Shown here in pieces: positions 48,190 through 60,535 of a stretch of 64,000 bases of DNA. The stretch lies in NCBI GenBank assembly GCA_033439265.1, contig JAVTVX010000008.1:2480001-2544000 (forward strand). Direction: 5' to 3'. Numbering within the stretch: the stretch's first letter is position 1; each line of letters opens with the position of its first letter. Both the position numbers and the translations under genes were made by a program. The DNA comes from Dillenia suffruticosa (Eukaryota; Streptophyta; Magnoliopsida; Dilleniales; Dilleniaceae). The notes below the pieces were generated by a model, which had not been told where the DNA came from, searched no databases, and was given only the letters and a program-made list of their open reading frames with translations.

Positions 48190-49139
48190 CATTACGATCG
48201 GTACAAGTACAATGACAGCATCAATCCGATTTATAGAGAAATTTACACTTTTTTTAGATTTTTTTGATAAATAGTAGAAATAAAGTTAAGGAAAATAAAG
48301 AATTTCTAAATTTTTAAAGTATAGTTGGATATCGATTAATTAATATTCTTGGGACTATGAAAATTTATTAATTAATAGAAATATTGTTTACTCATATTAC
48401 TTGATAAATTATTAATGTATCCAGATATTCTCGCTTTCCAAAACAATGAATTTAATGCATGTATATAGTCATCGAAGATGCAAATTATTGTTATTTAATG
48501 AATTTGTCTAACCAAAACAAATTCATGAATATAAATAAAGGGGTGTTTGGTTAAAGTGAATTGAATCGAGAATCAGATTGAAATCTATATAATTAATTTG
48601 GATTAATAAAATAAAAATAAAGATTAGAAATAAAACTCCCAAATTATGAAGTTTCTAAAATCCAAATGAAAACATGAATTTCTGAAATTCATTTTTAAAA
48701 TTTTTTATTTCAATTTCAATTTTAATTTCCAAATGTAAATCCAACTCGATGGCCTTATTAAATAGAAATCACCATGTATCCATTTTTGCAACAAATTAAA
48801 ATTGCATTCAATATATACTTATTTAATATATTCCATAAATATTCAATGTGTGTGTGTGTGTGTTTTTTTTTTTTTTCCTTTATATAAATCAAGTGAATTA
48901 TGAATTTACCACATTAGTCCCACAAGGGACCAATGACTCCACTCAAAATTTTAGAAAGCGAATCACACGATATCAAAGTGGATTTTCAATTTCAAAATTG
49001 TAGCAAAATGGAAGAAGAAGAAGAAGAAAAGTTTGTAATGTTTGGATTTCTCAAACATTAAATTTTAATAGTTCAATTCATCGAAATCATTTTTTAACAC
49101 CGTGCTTAAGATTTTGGTTTTTATGTAATAATTTAATTA

Positions 49140-49320
49140 TTTTTGGAATAAACTATTTGTATCTAATAATTACATTGAATCTAATTAAATTCCGTTCGAG
49201 TCATATTAGATCTGTAAAAATCTTCTGATATCTATTTTCTTCGAACATAAAATTTAAATTTAAATTTAAATTTTTATTTATAAGAAATAACTGTATCCGA
49301 TCACTGAATTTATAAAAATA
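49140..49320 (-). repeat. S1 SINE copy, minus strand
   Basis: Complement of the S1 pattern: attgaatctaattaaattccgttcgag, then gaacataaaatttaaattt and cagtatccgatcactgaat-type head (plus: ctgtatccgatcactgaattt). Confidence 0.45.
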
Positions 49321-49716
49321 ATTTAACAAATCCCATACCGTGGATAAATGCTTGCCAACTTCACAATCCAAACCCTATTCTCACCTCATCAAAAGGACTT
49401 CTCAGTTCACCAAAGAAACAAAACTTCAAATTTGCTAGAGTGGTATAAAGATATTTATGTTTTTTTATTAAATTTTTTTATTTTAATTAGAAATATATTG
49501 GAATAAGAAAAAAAATAAAATACTTCCTAAACGTGCCCTGATATTATAAAACATTACCCTGTGTAATGTCTATCAATATTGAATGAATATTATATAACCA
49601 TATCAATTTTAGAAATATATTTTTAAGGAATTTGTATTTTTCCTTTTTTTAAAAAAAGGTTATCGTTGAAAATCATGTGAAACCCTCCTAGGTGGCAAAC
49701 ACCCATTAACTCCTCC

Positions 49717-49722
49717 CACGTG
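49717..49722. promoter_or_regulatory. G-box (CACGTG)
   Basis: Palindromic CACGTG in cccacgtgg, 176 bp upstream of the small ORF at 49898; a candidate bZIP/bHLH site. A short (CT)n follows at 49758-49778. Confidence 0.4.
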
Positions 49723-49897
49723 GAAATCTCACAAAGCACAGTCAATGCGAAAACCTAATCTCTCTCTCTCTCTCTCCCTGCATCAAAATTCAAAACTGAA
49801 GGACAGTCAAAAACTATGATCACACAACACCAGCCAAAACGAAACTCATTAAAACCCCATAACAAACACTTCCACACCACCGTCACCGCCGCCGTCC

Positions 49898-50164
49898 ATG
49901 GCGGCTCCGGCAAGCCCACCACAGTACACAACAATCCCAGCAAATGCTGCGACAACCCAAACGACGTCGTTTTCATCATCTCCTCCATCAAAACTTCCTG
50001 TTGACGTCTCTCCACCGTTAATCTGTACGGTAGTAATCTTCGCCACCGCCTTCGTCCTCTTAACCTACTTCCGCCACCTCTTCCCTCCCTCCGCAGTTGG
50101 CGACGTTAGCGCCATCGCCGGCGACTCAATGACCTCGACTCCTCGTCCTCTTCCCGTTCTCTAG
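49898..50164 (+). CDS. Possible small single-pass membrane protein, unrecognised
   Basis: An 88-codon frame, richer in G+C than its surroundings. The N-terminal half is Pro/Ser/Thr/Ala-rich (MAAPASPPQYTTIPANAATT, FSSSPPSKLP). It then has one membrane span at about 42-60 (PLICTVVIFATAFVLLTYF) and a short tail (HLFPPSAVGD..RPLPVL). The layout resembles the N-terminal part of ATL-type RING-H2 or similar anchored proteins, but no further domain follows in frame or by an obvious splice. It may be a complete small protein or a truncated gene. A G-box and CT-rich leader upstream favour a real gene. Confidence 0.45.
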   Translation: MAAPASPPQYTTIPANAATTQTTSFSSSPPSKLPVDVSPPLICTVVIFATAFVLLTYFRHLFPPSAVGDVSAIAGDSMTSTPRPLPVL

Positions 50165-50514
50165 ATTAGGTAAAATTTGTAATATTTTTACTTATAAAAT
50201 CTCTTATCGGAGCATTTTCTCCTTAATAAAAAATATTATAAATAAAATAAAATAAAAATAAATTGAGTTAAGTTTAGAAAATTATGGTTTTTCAATTATC
50301 CCGGCTTATCTTTAAGAACTTTATTAAAGAGAGAGATTAATTTTAGAATTAATAGAAAATTGGATTTATAGAATAAGGTAGAGTTCACTACTAAAATTTG
50401 AAATATCATGTATCTAATTAAAATTTTACCGAAAATTAATCTTAAAAAAAAAGGGGTTAAAAATCAACTTAATTTATGCTTTTGTCAATTTGTCGGAGAA
50501 ATACAAGGTTTGAT

Positions 50515-50692
50515 ATGTATCGATGGACAGTTATTTAGTGAATAAGAGTGTTAAGTCATTTAATCAAATTTCAAGTTTAAAATTTAAAAATATAAAAAAT
50601 TATATTGACAGAGTTGTTTCTATAATAAATTTGATAAATAATTAAATTAAATTAATTAAAATATGATTTTAAATATCTAGAAATAAATAAAA
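50515..50692 (+). repeat. S1 SINE-like copy
   Basis: gatggacagttatttagtgaataagagtgtt head, aatcaaatttcaagtttaaaattt, tgacagagttgttt, aaattaattaaaatatgattttaaatat tail. Confidence 0.45.
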
Positions 50693-51084
50693 TTTTTTCG
50701 AAGGTGACAACAAAAGTTGTCAAAAGAGAAAGAAAAGCTTGTTTTGGAAACTTAAAAGCAATTATATGGTGAGGTCAACCATAGGGGATCACTCCAAATA
50801 TTACCCACAAGTTAATATTTTTGTATTTAAATAAGCATTGTTGATCTAAAGACGGGAGCTCTGAAAATGGGGACAAACTGAAGTAGGTTTTTGACAAGAT
50901 CTGGGGGGTTAGGGAAGGAGACTTACAATTTGGGTCTCAAAGGTGGAGACTTTGCCTATAAGATGACCTAGTCTACGTATTGGTTGGTTGGTAAGACTTC
51001 TATCATTTAAATTTTATATTAGACTACACTTTGTATTCCATTTATTCCATGTTTGTTCCAACGACCAAAGTGACATATGTGGTG

Positions 51085-51272
51085 AAAATCTGAGTATAAC
51101 CGTAAAAATATTATATTTTTTTAATTACAGATATCGAATTCGAATTGTAAAAATAGAAAAATAAAATTTAAGAGAGTTAATCTCTTAATAAAATCTCATA
51201 ATATTAGAATTGGATTAATCGAATGAATCTTGAATATCAATTAATGATAAGTGTCGTTTACAAAAAAAAAAT
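51085..51272 (+). repeat. S1 SINE copy
   Basis: atcgaattcgaattgtaaaaatag, gagagttaatctcttaataaaatctcataata, attggattaatcgaatgaat, atcaattaatgat and an A-tract at 51261-51270. Confidence 0.5.
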
Positions 51273-51689
51273 GGTGAATCATATTAAAATTATATAATTT
51301 ATTTAAATTAAAAAATTAAAATTAAAATTTCCAACCGATGCGATTTCTAAAATTCAAATAAAAATATGATGATTTTCTTTTTTTTTTTTAAAAAAAAAAA
51401 ATTGAATGTTTCTTTCTCAAAAATGGATATGGTATGATAATTACCAATGCTTTACGTCTTGTTAAATCAATTTAAGATGGGTTTTGTCCAATTCACTTTT
51501 TGATCCCAAATTGGAAATATATTCTATGATTGGAATTCAATAGAGAGGGATACTATAAAACAAAACTTTCTAAGAATAGAACAATTTGAAGGCTAGACTT
51601 GTCCCATTGGCTCAAGGAACATGCTTATGGTCATAGACTCAATTATATTAGACTATTAGTTCTTTCAAGATTTCTTCTTCTATTTATCT

Positions 51690-51840
51690 GCGATAGGTTG
51701 AGTCTGTCTAAATTTAGTTCGAATCGAGTTTCACTTTTAAAAAACAAAATTTTATTAAAGTTTATTTTTATTATACATAAAATTCAAATCTAAAATTTTA
51801 TTTAAAAAATAACAGTATCCAATTACTAAATAAAATAGGT
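51690..51840 (-). repeat. S1 SINE-like copy, minus strand
   Basis: gtctaaatttagttcgaatcgag and ataaaattcaaatctaaaattttattta..cagtatccaattacta are the complement of the S1 order. Confidence 0.4.
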
Positions 51841-52289
51841 GTCGGTAATATCAAATTTAATTTATAGAGACAGAATTGTCTTCGTCTTTGGAACAAAAAT
51901 TAATCAAAATTTTATATTTTTTAGGGAGGACAGAGGAAAATTTGATAAATTTTATTTTTTAAGTTTACTCTCATACATTTTTAAAGTTTTAATTTTGTTA
52001 TTTCTATTCTTTCTCATTCTTCTCATATCATACCATAACAATTTAGATTATAAAATAAAATTTAGTTGAACGAGGTTGAGATGGTCTAAGTTATAGTAAA
52101 TAACTTATATGAGGTTGGGAAGGCATGTATGTTGAATTTTTTTCATAGGAGGAATTTTTAAGCAGCAACATGTGGATGCAACAAGTAGAATTTACTACTA
52201 GGCCTGCATGTCCACGAAGTTGCCTCATTCAATTCAACTTTCTGGGCATGTGTACTACTAAACTGCTCTTGTCGAGAGAGAGAGGGTCG

Positions 52290-52432
52290 GGGTAAATCAA
52301 ATACATAACTAACCAATTGTAAATAATTTTAATAAAATTAATTTTAAAAAATCGTCCTCTAAACAGGATTTTCATAAATATTTGAATCAGATTAATTTAA
52401 TTATGAATTAGAATACCGATAATGAAAAAAAA
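52290..52432 (+). repeat. S1 SINE-like copy
   Basis: aatcgtcctctaaacaggatttt, atttgaatcagattaatttaattatgaattagaataccgataatg and an A-tract match the S1 tail. Confidence 0.45.
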
Positions 52433-53234
52433 ATCAAATGGGTATTTTTATATTTATTTATTTTTTTATACATACTGAAAGTCGAATCCAAATATATTAT
52501 ATAGAAGATGAAAAAGATATTACTGAATTTGAAACTTATTGGCATGTGTATCTTTGTATTTATTCCAACCCTACTCCACTTCCTCTTAAATATTAAAGTC
52601 TCGTAAATAAATTATAATTTAATTGATACAATTCATTTCTTCTTAAATATCTTGTATACGTGTATTTGTTTGTATATATATTATCGGCTCTCTCTCTCTC
52701 TCTCTCTCTCCCGGTTGTGTATTTATTTGGTGCAGGTCTGAACGGAGCAAGACCTTTTTCAAGCCTTACAATTTACAGAGTCCTAGAGTCCCATAATTTG
52801 GACGGCTAAGATTGAAAATCACACCTACATAGTTGTTTAATTCAAAGGTCCACAAGTTATTCATCAAGCTGTCTATCTACCATGTTAGATGATTTTCTTA
52901 CCTATATAGACCGTTTTCTCTTCTGGACACTCATAAAGATAACTACAAAATATGGATCGGAGATTTTCCTTCCTTCTCTCCCCAACAAAACTTCTTAATT
53001 GGTCATCTTTTTAATTTATTGTTCTGCCTGCTTCTCAACCAACTCCTCTCTCTCTCTCTCTCTCTCTCTCTATAGTAGTATTTATTGTGGCAAATCTTGC
53101 ACTTCACTAAACTCTAGCATTGTGTACTAAATTGGGATACTGCTCATCTCTTTAAAAGCCTTCATTTGGGTCAGCAATAAAAAACTGTCCAAGATTGTTC
53201 TTTCTTTCTTTCATTTTCTTTTCACTAGATCAGA

Positions 53235-56200
53235 ATGTCAATGTATAAGGTGAAGGTTGAGGAAGCAAGACCGGCGACAGAGAATAAGCCATCGGCGGGG
53301 CCAGTTTACCGGTCCGTTTATGCTAAAGATGCTCTCATTGAGTTGCCTGAAGGGTTGGAGTCCCCATGGCAATTTTTGAGGTACTTGGATTTTCATTTGA
53401 TTTTTCTTTACACAATCACATTATCTTTGAAAATCCTTTTGGTTTTGCAACAACATGTTTGCAAATCACTTATGGTTGATTAAATGAAGTTATGGGAACT
53501 TCGTTAATAAAAAATTATCATGATAAATAGTATTTCAATATACTGGTTATTGTTTTTTCTTCATCTATCATCAATATTCGAGTCATATTTCGATTGATCT
53601 GACTCAAGTGTCTGTGGGACCCTATTTAGGGAAGCGTAATTCTTTCAATTCTTAAGTTTCGAATCCAATACTTGATTAAATGATTTAACATATCACTATA
53701 TTTAATTGTCCATCAGTATATACCGATATATTTGCATACCTAAGATCGGTCAGATTACCGGGAAAAGATAGAAGAAAAAAGAAATTGAATTTCCAATATA
53801 GGGGAAGTAGTGAACATTGTTGTTGCCAACCTGTGTTGGTGGGTAAGAAAAGTCCATAAGAGCGTTGGGAGTTTTCTCTAGTTGGTTGGGAAATTTGATT
53901 AGGGTTGATAGGTAGTGAGAAGAGAATCTCCTCATTGAAGGAAAGGACAAACTTCTTAAGATATGTTTCAGCTTTCAGTGGGCTCGAGTAAATTGGGTTC
54001 AGTTTCTTGGTTTATAAACCACCAATTTAATTTAATTAATTTTTCTATTTTGGTTTAAAATGAAAACTAGTAAATTACTAATTAAATTATTATTTTATCA
54101 CATTTTCTAGTGATTTTTTTTTATAATTTTCTTTTAAAACATATTTAAATTGCTTCGAGCGATTTGCTCCCAATTGGCCATCTGGGTTACCAATAATATT
54201 TGTGGTATCACCCTAAATCTTAACGAGAGATCCGATTTAAATTTATTTATTTTATATAAATATTTCAGATAGATTGATGGGTATATACAGATATTATGTT
54301 AATATTCGAATTTATTAGTATAATGATCATTTTCAACTCATTTGTAATAAAATTTATAATTGAATCTTTATTAGGCGAAATCCTATGTAGCATGGGCACA
54401 ACATAAGAAGTTTTAATGATTTTCTTGTGATTTTTGTACTATAATTCAAAGTTTGATGAGAGACATTTGATACATACCAAACAAAAAAAGAAAAATGAGA
54501 AAAACCCAATTTATTGTTACTTTCAATAAAGCATATGAAATAAGATGCAAAGGTTCCTTTCAACATTAGATGGAATGTCAAGTAACAGAGAAAAGAACCA
54601 AAAAAGCCTTTCAAAAGTGGCCCATGCAGGTCTCGAACCTGCGACCTTCGCGTTATTAGCACGACGCTCTAACCAACTGAGCTAATAGGCCGGGCGATGA
54701 AATCTAATCTTATTTCTCTCTAATACTGGAATACTGAATCTGCGTCCCATCTCACGTTCTTCCAGCGATTCTGCTAAAACATACCCCAAAAACAATTTGT
54801 TGGGTCGTCGTCAAGTTATCGATTCTAAGGTACTCTCTCTCTCTCTTCCCTCCATGAACAGTAAACCCCATTATACTCAATGAAAAATAACCTCTAATTT
54901 TTAATAAATTTCTAAATTTTCTGATGAATTATGCAGGCGGGTCCTTATGTGTGGGTCACATATGAAGAGGTATATGATACTGCACTCCGCATTGGGTCTG
55001 CAATGCGCAGTCGTGGTGTTGAACCTGTAAGAACCAATTTTTACTTGTTTCCACTCAATGGTTTTTTTGTTTATTAGCCTTATGGTTACAAGTTTAATCT
55101 TTAATTGCCATTTGCAGCTTTAAAATTTCAAATTTGGCATAATGCATTTCCAAAATTTTTAGTTTGTGGAAACAGGGGTTTACTTTGTTCTTCCATTTAC
55201 ATCCAAAAGAAAGTCGGTAATTGTCTTTTGGAACCGTTATACCAGCAAATCATAATTATGGAGCAATCCCCATTTTGGGCCACACTTCCAAACTGCTACC
55301 CAAATTATTTTTAGTCAAAAGAGTTTGACTATCGTGATTAACCGGTTAAACTTTCTTTCTTAGAAATAGTTTGGTTTGAAAGTGACACTAAAATGACAAT
55401 CAGTTAAGTTGTGAAATGTGAGATGTGCCAAGGTCATATATTGTTGCTCAGGATTGGTCTGGGCTGTTATGAATGACCCTAAGGCAAAATCAAGGCCACA
55501 TGATCAATAGCATTTCTCATATTAAATAGAGTTGAATTAGAAAAGTGAATTGATGTGGTCAACCCCGAACTAGTTTAAGATTTAAGGCCCGGTGGAGTTG
55601 AGTTGCAAAGTATGGGATTTTTTATTGTGACGGGGAATTAACTTTGGTGATGGGTTTTGTTTTAATATTTTTTTCAGAGAATTTTCTCACTTAAGGGGAG
55701 TTTGATAATCGTCACCATATAATTAATTGTCTTTCAATGGCCTGTTTTTGACATTTAGAAGTAGAACTTAATCCTTATCTTTCTTTATTGCTAAATTTTC
55801 AGTTTATGGCACTTAGGTTAGGTTAGCTTCTTTTTCCATTTACATCCAAGAGAGTGCCAGTGATTGCATTTTGAAGCACTTCTAATTTTTCATTATGCAA
55901 TTGTGGCTTGTTTAAAAGTCATGAAAATTTAATTTTATTGATGGTTTTTCCAATTTTATCAGGGAAGTCGTTGTGGTATCTATGGACCAAACTGCCCCCA
56001 GTGGATCATTGCCATGGAGGTAACATTGATTTCATTATGTAAATTACATTGCTTACAAATGTTGCGGATACTGTAGAGTTGGACTAAATATGAAGGCTAT
56101 TCAAAATGAATATGTTTTCTTCCTAATTCAGATCAATCAGGCTTGATTTTCTATAAAATTGTTCACTTTTTGTTGCATTGAAATTTCATTTTCAAATTTA

Positions 56201-59200
56201 AGAAGGAAAAGGTAAAAGAACCATTTTTCCCCCATTTGGGAGAGCTTACATTGTTGCTGTGCTAACAGGCTTGTAACAGCCAGAGCATTCCCTATGTCCC
56301 GCTATATGACTCCCTAGGTGAGTACTATTTCCATCTTTATTTGTGAACTTTTTCCTGGCTATTTTTTGAGCTCTACATGATATGGCCTTACCTAGTTTAT
56401 TCAACTGAATTCCTCTGTAGAAGAAAACTCTAATAATTTCTTTTTCCAGGTGCCAATGCTGTGGAATTCATCATCATCCATGCTGAAGTTTCCATTGCTT
56501 TTGTCCAAGATACCAAAATTCCATCTGTAAGACATGATGTCATATCCTTTTCCTCATGAGAATGGATATTGTTTTTTTGACTTGATTTTACAATCGGATG
56601 ACATGCTATGTGGAAGAAGATAAAACTTGACGATAGTAACCACTCATATAAAAATATGAAACAGAATAAGGCCATGTGGTGCTTGGGCAGTAGTATAGAT
56701 GAAGCTTCTTTTCTTTTCATTTTTCCCTTTTCTATGTGCATTAATATATTTATTTATTTATTTATTTATTTATTTATTTTTGCTGCAGATGCTGGCATGT
56801 CTGCCAAGGTGTAATACATATCTGAAAAGTAGGTTATTGTCGAATAAATTTTTTGTACTTAGATTTGTTCCCCAGAGCATCAATTTCTAAACTCCAAAGT
56901 TTTCATCTTCTGAACACAGCTATTGTCAGCTTTGGGAAGGTATCAAGCACACAAAAAAAGGAAGCAGAAAATCATGGTGTGTCTTGCTTCTCTTGGGAGG
57001 AGTTCATTCAGATGGTAAGACTAAGCTCCTTTCTAGTCTCAATTTCTCAGATTCGTTAGTCTGTGATTGGTCTATAGACTTGTAATGTTCAATTTGATCC
57101 TTTAGTCTACCATTGTCCTGCAGGGAAGGAGGGATAGTGAAATTCCTCCTAAAAGCAAGCATGACATCTGCACAATAATGTACACAAGTGGAACAACTGG
57201 AGAACCAAAAGGTGTCATGCTCTCAAATCAGGCACTTCTTTTGGAAGTATTGTCTATGGAACAGATGATGTTCGAAACTGACAAAGTGGTAATGAAGGGT
57301 ATATGTTTTCTATTATGTTTCATCTTCCTTTAATCCCGCTTGTCGGTAGTTCAACTAGTAGAATAAAGAAATATGCATAAATTTAAGTTTATCGGTTAAA
57401 TTATCCAAAGCACATTAGAAGATGATGCTTTCTTTCTTTTCTATCAAAAAAGAAAATGGAGCTTTCACTTTCTTGACCCCAGATATATGGAACTTGCAAA
57501 GAGGTTGCTTTGTGTGTATTTGTGTGTAATATACAAATGACCAAGCAAAATAAACAAAGTTTTAATTTACTTAAATTTTATATGCTGCATTAGGACCTCA
57601 AATTAATGCTACTTTCAGCGGTTCTGGATTTTAGTTCCAAATATTTTCCCTCTTAAAATTAATGTGTTGTTTATGCAAATTTATGTCGAGTTTACTAGTG
57701 TCTGCTTATGTTCTTTTGCATATCAAGCATGCCAAATATAGAAATGAAGTAGAGACTTGAGAATCTAATCCAATTTTCTTTTATTTCAGTGCACTGAAGA
57801 AGATTCATACTTTTCATTTCTTCCATTAGCCCATGTTTTTGATCAAGTAATTGAAACATACTGCATCTACAAGGGCTGCTCAATAGGTTTCTGGCAAGGA
57901 GTAAGTTTCACATCCTATTACTGTTTCCTTTGCTCTTTCCTGTCATCTGCATAAGGATAGTTTGATCATTCTCTCAAGTTTGTGCTCCTTTTGTTTTAAA
58001 CAAACAGGATGTCAGATATCTGATGGATGACCTTCAAGAACTGAAGCCGACAATGTTCTGTGGTGTTCCTAGGGTTTATGAAAGAATATGCAATGGTAAC
58101 AAATTAAATTATCCCACCTAACAAGCCCCTGCTCACCCACTCCCCTTTTTCTCCGTGGTGGTTTTGTCTAAATGTTGGCTATGAAATACTTATGCAGGTA
58201 TTATCGACAAAATCTCAGCGGGAGGGACATTGAGAAAGAAACTGTTTGAATTGGCATATAGCTAGTATGTGCAACATAGTAACTTCTTAATAGATACAGT
58301 TTTGTAAGTTTTTGCTACTAGTAAAGCTTGTTGCCTTACGGCATGTCTTCCAACAGCAAGTTGAGAAATATGGAGAAAGGTATTGAACCAGACAAGGCAG
58401 CACCTTTCTTAGACAGGCTTATCTTTGATAAGGTTGGTTATTTGGTCATCTTAGTTTCTATAAATACATTGTACATGCTGAATTCCCATGCTAATATTTT
58501 CCCGTATGTGAATAATTTCAATTGAATGTTGACAGATCAAACAAGGACTGGGTGGAAGAGTCCGTATGATGCTATCCGGTGCTGCTCCTTTGCCAAGGCA
58601 CGTCGAAGAGTTTTTCAGGGTCACTTGCTGTCCTTCCTTATCACAAGGATATGGTATGCTAAAATGGTCCCTGAACTGATTTATCTTGCCGTCTTGCCAT
58701 CTTGCTGCATTCCAGTTCTGCCTAGTTAACTTCAATCTAAAAATTCAGGTCTCACTGAAACTTGTGCTGGGTGTTTCACTTCCATTGCGAATGTCTTTTC
58801 GATGGTTGGTACTGTCGGAGTTCCTATCACTACTGTCGATGTTAGGCTTGAGTCGGTGTCCGAGTTGGGCTATGATGCACTTGCTATTGTGCCGCGTGGT
58901 GAAATTTGCATCAGGGGAAAAACCCTGTTCTCTGGTTATTACAAGAGAAATGATCTTACAGAAGAAGTCATGGTGGATGGTTGGTTCCATACAGGTTAGA
59001 ATTTTTGAAAGAATTCAGTGAGACCATTGGCTTAAAAACTATTGTTTCTACTCTTTCCTTTTCAAGGATTGAGGGCAGAGGAATCGTAAATGTGCTGCAG
59101 GTGATATTGGGGAATGGCAGCCTGATGGATCACTGAAAATCATTGATAGGAAAAAGAACATATTTAAACTATCTCAAGGAGAATATATTGCTGTGGAGAA

Positions 59201-59728
59201 CATTGAAAACGTATACTCCCGCTGCCCTCTTATAACATCTGTAAGTTGAAGACATTTCACAATCGAAGAATTGAATTGCATGTGATACGATTTTATTATA
59301 CTCATTTGTCTTGCCAATTTTGATTGTAACTTCTGGTGCCCAGATTTGGGTGTATGGCAATAGTTTTGAATCATTTTTAGTAGCTGTTGTGGTGCCTGAT
59401 AGAAAGGCACTCGAAGTCTGGGCTGCAAATAATCAAGAGACCGATGATTTCAAATCATTGTGCAAAAATTCAAAGGCAAGGAAATACATATTAGATGAGC
59501 TAAATGCCACCGCTCAGAAACAAAAAGTATGTCTACGCAAGTATCATACCCTAATACAATTTTAATGCTAAAATTCGGCTTCAGATTGATAGTAATGGTT
59601 TTTTGCAGCTGAGAGGTTTTGAGATGATAAGAGCTGTCCATTTAGAGCCTATTCCATTTGACATTGAAAGGGATCTTGTAACTCCTACTTTTAAGCTAAA
59701 GAGGCCACAATTGCTAAAATACTATAAG

Positions 59729-59796
<68 letters not shown>

Positions 59797-59886
59797 CTTG
59801 CAGGTTACTCTAGTTTCTGTTTTTATGGGGTTTTGCAGGAATCTATTGCGGAGCTATACGAGGAAGCAAAGGAAAAGAAAGTATGA
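53235..59886 (+). CDS. LACS2: Long-chain acyl-CoA synthetase LACS2
   Basis: Activates long-chain fatty acids to acyl-CoA (via acyl-AMP); LACS2 makes precursors for cutin in the epidermis. 659 aa from 19 exons: 53235-53380, 54766-54829, 54937-55026, 55963-56019, 56269-56317, 56450-56526, 56789-56828, 56920-57014, 57124-57288, 57790-57900, 58008-58095, 58198-58264, 58357-58432, 58536-58653, 58749-58994, 59101-59240, 59344-59526, 59609-59728, 59839-59886; every junction keeps phase. Motifs: AMP-binding loop [14 protein letters not shown] (about 223-236), GYGLTET (about 413-419), and the hinge/linker region [16 protein letters not shown] with [15 protein letters not shown]. The LACS2-type [13 protein letters not shown] and [21 protein letters not shown] separate it from LACS1 and LACS4. 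The C-terminus [11 protein letters not shown] has no PTS1, so it is not peroxisomal. The start [13 protein letters not shown] is typical. Intron 1 hosts an antisense tRNA gene, and the last intron is mostly a CT microsatellite. Confidence 0.95.
53545..53722 (-). repeat. S1 SINE copy in LACS2 intron 1, minus strand
   Basis: Read on minus: tggacaattaaatatagtgata, tggattcgaaacttaag, ccctaaatagggtcccacagacac, agtcagatcaatcgaaatatgac, then an A-rich end. A fairly complete S1 copy. Confidence 0.6.
54618..54691 (-). tRNA. tRNA-Ile (anticodon AAU)
   Basis: 74-nt cloverleaf on minus, 54691 down to 54618. Acceptor stem GGCCTAT pairs with ATGGGCC (one T-G wobble). The D arm is TAGCTCAGTTGGTTAGAGC (A box intact), the anticodon loop CTAATAA reads AAT (54657-54655), and the T arm is GCAGGTTCGAGACCTGC (perfect B box). 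The discriminator is A. A T-run (plus aaaa at 54613-54616) after the 3' end can terminate pol III. No intron; it looks functional. It lies inside LACS2 intron 1, opposite to LACS2. Confidence 0.97.
59731..59793. repeat. (CT)n microsatellite in the last LACS2 intron
   Basis: About 63 bp of CT beginning directly after the AAG|GTT donor and filling more than half of the 110-bp intron. Confidence 0.9.
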
Positions 59887-60179
59887 GGTGTGATGATATG
59901 GGGATCCAGAGCCGGTGGCACTCTTCGAAGTTTTCAGTGTCTTTTGTATATGTATACCTTACATGCCTTTGCTGCCATTATGTATCTCCAGAGAGCAATC
60001 ACTTACAGCTACCCATAGTTCGTACATGTGTTTGTGACGCTTTTCCTACCAATCTTTGCAACTTTTCGAATCCTATTCTAAAGAGTAATGTGGCACCTTT
60101 TCCTTCAATTTGTCCTTTTGGAGTTTCATGAGTTTAGACTGCATTTTCCTTTTTTTTTTTTGCCACATAATTCTTTCCC

Positions 60180-60350
60180 ATTAATCAGTATCCGAATTTA
60201 TATTTCAATTAATACGATTCAAATTATGATAAGGTCTCTTTTCAAGGAAAAGCTTTTTGAACATAACTTTTTACATTCCTAAAATTCGAATTTGAGTTTT
60301 TATGTAAAAAATTTAACGTTTTTTCTATTAAACTAATTTTTTTTGATAAT
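60180..60350 (-). repeat. S1 SINE-like copy, minus strand
   Basis: tatttcaattaatacgattcaaattatgataaggtctcttttcaagga and ctaaaattcgaatttgagttttta are the complement of S1 words. Confidence 0.45.
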
Positions 60351-60354
60351 ATGA

Positions 60355-60535
60355 TTTGGTCACCACCTAATATTCGGAGTTTTGCTCTGACTAATCTGGA
60401 TTGATCGTTGCAGGGCCTATTTTTATGGGGGCGGATCTCCCAATATTATTTTTTTCGTATTCAGGAAAAGTCGAATTCTTGACCTGATTAAAGGACGAAG
60501 GTGTCGATCCCACCACACCATCGTGTATTGATCCC
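60355..60535 (-). repeat. S1-related SINE, GC-richer variant, minus strand
   Basis: Read on minus: ggtgtggtgggatcgacacc, aggtcaagaattcgac, gggagatccgcccccataaaaataggccctgcaac, atcaatccagattagtcagag, ctccgaatattaggtgg. Closest in style to the copy at 5602-5795. Confidence 0.55.

Larger units (their letters stand above)
47763..49716. other. Spacer with SINE copies
   Basis: AT-rich. An S2 SINE at 48077-48189, an S1 copy at 49140-49320 and a short (GT)n at 48847-48863 followed by a T-tract. At 48540 a ggggtgtttggtt motif resembles a hAT-type MITE end, but I found no matching other end. Confidence 0.45.
50165..53234. other. Spacer upstream of LACS2
   Basis: Very AT-rich, with four S1-like copies (listed) and (CT)n runs at 52687-52710 and 53045-53072. 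The final ~200 bp, with cttctt-rich leader sequence, are the likely LACS2 promoter and 5' UTR. No other gene seen. Confidence 0.45.

Noticed and set aside
48540-48760. Possible hAT-type MITE beginning ggggtgtttggtt
   Set aside because: No matching inverted end (aaccaaacacccc) or 8-bp duplication found downstream.
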